A stretch of DNA of 36,619 nt from an uncultured Alphaproteobacteria bacterium (GTDB taxonomy: Bacteria; Pseudomonadota; Alphaproteobacteria; HIMB59; GCA-002718135), in the NCBI GenBank assembly GCA_902612825.1, contig CACMET010000014.1:1-36619 (forward strand), written 5' to 3'. The position numbers and the translations under genes were made by a program. This document shows positions 33,354-36,619 of this stretch, one piece after another. The notes under the pieces are model-generated. The model had not been told where the DNA came from. It was given only the letters and a program-made list of their open reading frames with translations, and searched no databases. Each line of letters starts with the position of its first letter. Position 1 is the stretch's first letter.

Positions 33354-34265
33354 TTACAATTTAATCCATCTACTAGGAATTTGATCCTTGAACCCCCAAG
33401 TAGTTACTTTATATTTAAAATCGATTATATTTTTTGGACAAATAACTATTTTATCCTTATTACTGGAAAGCCATGCGCCCCACCAACTAAATGTACTATT
33501 TGCAATAATAAAATTTCTACATTCCTTCATCAATAATAGGTCCTTATAATTATCAGAACTTTGAATATTATTATCTATAATTTTATAATTTATATTATTT
33601 AATTTAATTTTAAATTTAATATTTTCAGGTTGATCTGAAAAAATATAAAATTTTGGATTATTTATTCTTTTTTTAATTAAATTTATAGCATTTTCATAAT
33701 AGGATGAATTCATATTATGATATTCAGAACTATTAATGTTATCAAAAAATCTAACATGTATAGCTATAGAGTTTGAATTTCTTATATCATTTAATAAAGT
33801 TTGATTTAAGTCATCAAGAGGATTTTTTGGAGTTATTTCAGATTGTAATAAACTTTTTATATTATGAAAATATTTTTCACTTTGCCACATTCCATCCAAA
33901 AATCTTAATGGCAATGGTTTTAACTTATCAAATTTTTTATTAAATCCAAAAGAGAAATTTTCAATATATATTTTTTCGTCAAAAATTTGAAAAAAAGAAT
34001 AAATTTTTAGAAAATTTCTTTTTATTTTTTCAAATGGGTAAAGTAAATATTTATTATTTGCATATATAAAATTTGTATTAAATTTATTTAATTCAAAGCT
34101 TCTTTTATAATTCTTTTTATCATATTCAAATGCATTATAAGTATCAAGAATCAAGTCGTAACCATTTTCAATAGATAAATTTTTCCCAAAGGCATAACCA
34201 AATAATTGATTACCTAAACCACCTCTTATTCTAATAACAATTTTATTTTTCAAATTACAATCCAT
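33354..34265 (-). CDS. GT11-family glycosyltransferase (fucosyltransferase-like), second copy
   Basis: A 303-residue enzyme of glycosyltransferase family 11, mostly alpha-1,2-fucosyltransferases. Family marks are RGGLGNQLFGYAFGKNLS near the N-terminus, the HVRFFD motif (donor GDP-fucose binding, His-x-Arg), YIFSDQPENIK, and ANSTFSWWGAWLS. The longest frame begins at 34295, inside the previous gene, but the ATG at 34265 (MDCNLKNKIVIR) gives the usual GT11 N-terminus and only a 16-base overlap. It follows a paralogue with the same motifs, so the pair arose by duplication and probably adds two deoxyhexose (fucose or GDP-linked) units. No GDP-fucose synthesis genes (Gmd, Fcl) are in the window. 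Confidence 0.83.
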   Translation of the reverse strand: MDCNLKNKIVIRIRGGLGNQLFGYAFGKNLSIENGYDLILDTYNAFEYDKKNYKRSFELNKFNTNFIYANNKYLLYPFEKIKRNFLKIYSFFQIFDEKIYIENFSFGFNKKFDKLKPLPLRFLDGMWQSEKYFHNIKSLLQSEITPKNPLDDLNQTLLNDIRNSNSIAIHVRFFDNINSSEYHNMNSSYYENAINLIKKRINNPKFYIFSDQPENIKFKIKLNNINYKIIDNNIQSSDNYKDLLLMKECRNFIIANSTFSWWGAWLSSNKDKIVICPKNIIDFKYKVTTWGFKDQIPSRWIKL

Positions 34266-35152
34266 TCCTTTGGAATTAAACCTTTGAAACCCCATGCACT
34301 AGTTTTATTCATTTTTGTCTGGATTACATTTGGAGAAATAACGATTTTATCTTTATTTTTTGAAAGCCATGCTGCCCACCAACTAAAAGTACTAGCTGCA
34401 ATTATAAAATATTTACAGTTTGATAATAGAAAAAAATCAATAATAGGGTCTTTATAAGAATCTTTGTTTTTTACTAATGTGTAACTAATATCAAATAAAT
34501 TAATAAATTCCTTTATATTAGTTCTATCATCTGAGAAAATATAGAAATGAGGATCTTGGATACGTTGCTTTAAATATTTTATTGATTTACTGTAATACTC
34601 TTTATCAGCATTAAATTGTGAATCGATAACTGGATTTTTATACCCATGACTCCTCAGATGAATACCAACAGAATTATGAAATTTAATTCCTTTAAAATAT
34701 TTATTTTTTTTTAATATTTCATAATTTCTAAATAAAAGATTTTTACGAATTTCATCTTCTATATCTTTAAAATAATCTTCAGATTGCCAATTTCCATCTA
34801 AAATTATATTTTTTTTAATTAATAAATTTAAAAATCTTTTATCGAATTCTAAAAATTCTGAATTATAAATCAATTTATTTTCAAAACTTTTAAATTTAGA
34901 ATAATAAGTTAATATATTTCTTCTAATTTTTTCAAATGGTTCTAATCGTTCACTTTTATCGGCTAATTTATCGTTAATTAAAAAATTATCTAAGCTGTAT
35001 TTTCTATTATAAATATAATCATATTTTTTAAAACTAGTAATATTATCAATTACTAATTTGCAATTATTGTATATTGATAATCTTTTAGCAAATGCATAAT
35101 GAAATAATTGATTTCCCAAACCTCCCTTCACTCTTACAATTATTTTAATCAA
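34250..35152 (-). CDS. GT11-family glycosyltransferase (fucosyltransferase-like), first copy
   Basis: A 300-residue GT11 enzyme. Marks are VKGGLGNQLFHYAFAKRLS, ILDGNWQSEDYF, IHLRSHG (His-x-Arg donor motif), YIFSDDRTNIKEF, and AASTFSWWAAWLS. GT11 enzymes usually transfer L-fucose from GDP-fucose in alpha-1,2 linkage, but bacterial members with other donors are possible. Its start overlaps the preceding gene's stop by 4 bases, and its stop overlaps the second GT11 gene by 16 bases, so the three are translationally coupled. The two GT11 proteins share length and motif order but differ in most residues, so they are old or fast-diverging duplicates and may have different acceptors. Confidence 0.83.
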   Translation of the reverse strand: MIKIIVRVKGGLGNQLFHYAFAKRLSIYNNCKLVIDNITSFKKYDYIYNRKYSLDNFLINDKLADKSERLEPFEKIRRNILTYYSKFKSFENKLIYNSEFLEFDKRFLNLLIKKNIILDGNWQSEDYFKDIEDEIRKNLLFRNYEILKKNKYFKGIKFHNSVGIHLRSHGYKNPVIDSQFNADKEYYSKSIKYLKQRIQDPHFYIFSDDRTNIKEFINLFDISYTLVKNKDSYKDPIIDFFLLSNCKYFIIAASTFSWWAAWLSKNKDKIVISPNVIQTKMNKTSAWGFKGLIPKEWIVI

Positions 35153-36619
35153 TTTGATATAATGTTATTTCTAAATTCTAAATTAAAATTTGGATTATTT
35201 TTATATAATAACTCCCATGAGTATATACTTTTAAAAGAATCAAATTTCATCAAATTATTTTTTACATTTTTATAATAAATATTATTATTCAAGAAAACAT
35301 CAATAAACTCAGTGCCGGTAAAATCTAGAATTGTTTCTTCATTTTTTTTTCCATCTTGCGAAAATAGATCACCATTTATTTGAATATTATGAATATAATA
35401 GAATTTATAAATCTCTTGTAAATTTTTATTAAGTTCTAAATCATTTAAATTATCAATTATTTTTGAATATTCATTTATAGAAGAACAATTTACATTAAAA
35501 TTAAAACTTATATGAGGATTATAGCCAGCATTAATTACATTAAAGCCAAGCATAGGTAGCTCATGCCCTACTGATCCATAACATGTTAGTACATTAATTA
35601 TGCCCTCTTTTTTTAATTGATGAAATGATGTTTCTGGATTTATAATTTTCATATTTTTAAATTTAGAAATAAATAAATTTAAGGCTTCAATCGTTCCTGG
35701 TAAAAAATCTCTGTGTGGTTTTATATACCAATCATAGTCTGTTGAATGAGATTTTTCTGCCAGAAAACTTAACCATTCGTAGAAATCTGTAAATAACATG
35801 CCTCCATAGCAATGCGGATTATCAAAAAAACAATGGGACGTAATTAAAATTTTTGTTTTATTATTTTTCATAATCTGACTAGATATGAATTTATTTTCAA
35901 AAGCACTTTTTTCTTGATAATCCATATCTATTTTTAAATGACCTGAAATACGCTTGTTTAATTTTTTTTTAGCTGTTTGAATAGCATGCTCTTTAATATC
36001 ATCACTCAAACACTCGAAATAGTGATTATATTTATTAAACCTAAAATAAAGTTGATGAGGTTTTTCAACTTGTATAATTTCTCTTGGGTTCGCAAATAAA
36101 ACAGGAATTTTGTAATGAAAAGCAAGTTTCATTGGAATGCCAGTTGCAATATAAGTATCATGACTTATTAATAGTGCAGCTATTTTTTTTTCTTCAAAAA
36201 GTCTTTTGAAATAGATAAAATATTTTAATGATTTATAAATATTTTTTTTTGTGTTTATACTTTCAATAATTACAGTAGGTGATAATCCTCTAAGAATATT
36301 TTCATAAACATCAATTCCAATCCATATATTATCAATATTTAAATTATATAAATCATTTTTATTTTTTAATTTATCAATAGTTTTTAAAAATAATTTTATT
36401 CTTTGTATTTTTTCTTTAAATTTTAATTTAATACTTAAGTGCTTGTTACAACTAAAAGACTTAAAAATACTATTTAATATAGGGTTTCTTCTATACCCAC
36501 CAGGTTGACTATTATAACTAGCAATTTGAAGATCATATTTTTTAGCATATTCAGAGGCAATAATACTATTAGCTATAATCCATGGATAATCAAAAAAAAT
36601 ATCAATTAAAATAAATTTA
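35149..36619 (-). CDS. Surface-polysaccharide GT-B-like protein, 5' end cut by the right window edge
   Basis: An open minus-strand frame of 490 residues that reaches the right edge without a stop, so the gene is partial. A Met at 36132 is internal: the 163 residues before it continue the protein with FFDYPWIIANSIIASEYAKK, ASYNSQPGGYRRNP, IWIGIDVYENILRG and AALLISHDTYIATGIP. After it, PVLFANPREI, WYIKPHRDFLPGT and LTCYGSVGHELPMLGFNVINAGYNP resemble the donor-binding half of capsule-synthesis proteins (GT-B, KpsC/KpsS-like or CDP-glycerol transferase-like), in which KPHP and YGSxGxE-type loops bind the nucleotide. No exact family is recognised. The end overlaps the first GT11 gene by 4 bases. 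It is the first gene of the glycan run visible in the window. Confidence 0.7.
   Translation of the reverse strand, partial: KFILIDIFFDYPWIIANSIIASEYAKKYDLQIASYNSQPGGYRRNPILNSIFKSFSCNKHLSIKLKFKEKIQRIKLFLKTIDKLKNKNDLYNLNIDNIWIGIDVYENILRGLSPTVIIESINTKKNIYKSLKYFIYFKRLFEEKKIAALLISHDTYIATGIPMKLAFHYKIPVLFANPREIIQVEKPHQLYFRFNKYNHYFECLSDDIKEHAIQTAKKKLNKRISGHLKIDMDYQEKSAFENKFISSQIMKNNKTKILITSHCFFDNPHCYGGMLFTDFYEWLSFLAEKSHSTDYDWYIKPHRDFLPGTIEALNLFISKFKNMKIINPETSFHQLKKEGIINVLTCYGSVGHELPMLGFNVINAGYNPHISFNFNVNCSSINEYSKIIDNLNDLELNKNLQEIYKFYYIHNIQINGDLFSQDGKKNEETILDFTGTEFIDVFLNNNIYYKNVKNNLMKFDSFKSIYSWELLYKNNPNFNLEFRNNIISN

Overview
The window is very AT-rich (G+C falls to roughly 12-20% in sampled lines of the right half). 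It is packed with genes whose gaps are a few bases or negative, and it contains no tRNA, rRNA, CRISPR array, insertion sequence or gap longer than about 80 bases. Together with a DMSP-demethylase-like protein close to those of SAR11 and roseobacters, and several genes typical of osmolyte and small-acid catabolism, this suggests a streamlined, low-GC marine alphaproteobacterium (SAR11-like or a lineage of similar lifestyle). The assignment is an inference from gene content and composition, not from a marker gene.

Left part, 1-15.4 kb: catabolic genes in short blocks on alternating strands. Block A (+, 1-5211) holds an FMN-dependent 2-hydroxy-acid oxidase (cut by the window start), a thiamine-diphosphate lyase/decarboxylase, a transthyretin-like protein related to hydroxyisourate hydrolase, a DmdA-like tetrahydrofolate-dependent demethylase, an OsmC peroxiredoxin-like protein and a crotonase-fold protein that lacks the usual catalytic glutamates. 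Block B (-, 5219-8378) is a choline-dehydrogenase-like GMC flavoenzyme followed by an aldehyde dehydrogenase. Block C (+, 8439-10579) is a hotdog-fold enoyl-CoA-type hydratase translationally coupled to an MmgE/PrpD protein. Then come a DMT-family transporter (-), a gamma-butyrobetaine-dioxygenase-like enzyme (+), a second aldehyde dehydrogenase (-) and a class-V-aminotransferase/cysteine-desulfurase-like protein (+) that starts with TTG behind a good ribosome binding site. Convergent neighbours are separated by only 1 to 7 bases.

Right part, 15.4-36.6 kb: one unbroken minus-strand run of 20 genes, transcribed from the right edge toward 15.4 kb, for a surface glycan (O-antigen, capsule or exopolysaccharide). 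It contains a WecA-type initiating phosphoglycosyl transferase, a polytopic membrane protein that may be the polymerase, GT4 glycosyltransferases including one tandem-duplicated fusion of 766 residues, two adjacent GT11 (fucosyltransferase-type) enzymes, and a GT-B-like surface polysaccharide protein that runs off the right edge. Nucleotide-sugar genes are a RmlB-type 4,6-dehydratase, a LegB-type dehydratase, another epimerase, a sugar-1-phosphate nucleotidyltransferase, a sugar C-methyltransferase, a Gfo/Idh/MocA oxidoreductase and a FdtA-like cupin. Embedded in the run is a DUF4956 / CotH-like / VTC-domain triad, in which the CotH-like protein carries an extra C-terminal beta-helix.

The items most worth a second look are: the hydroxy-acid oxidase + TPP enzyme + DmdA-like cluster, which could fit a 2-hydroxy sulfonium or methylthio acid degradation route; the CotH-beta-helix/VTC/DUF4956 triad inside a glycan locus; and the duplicated and fused GT4 protein.
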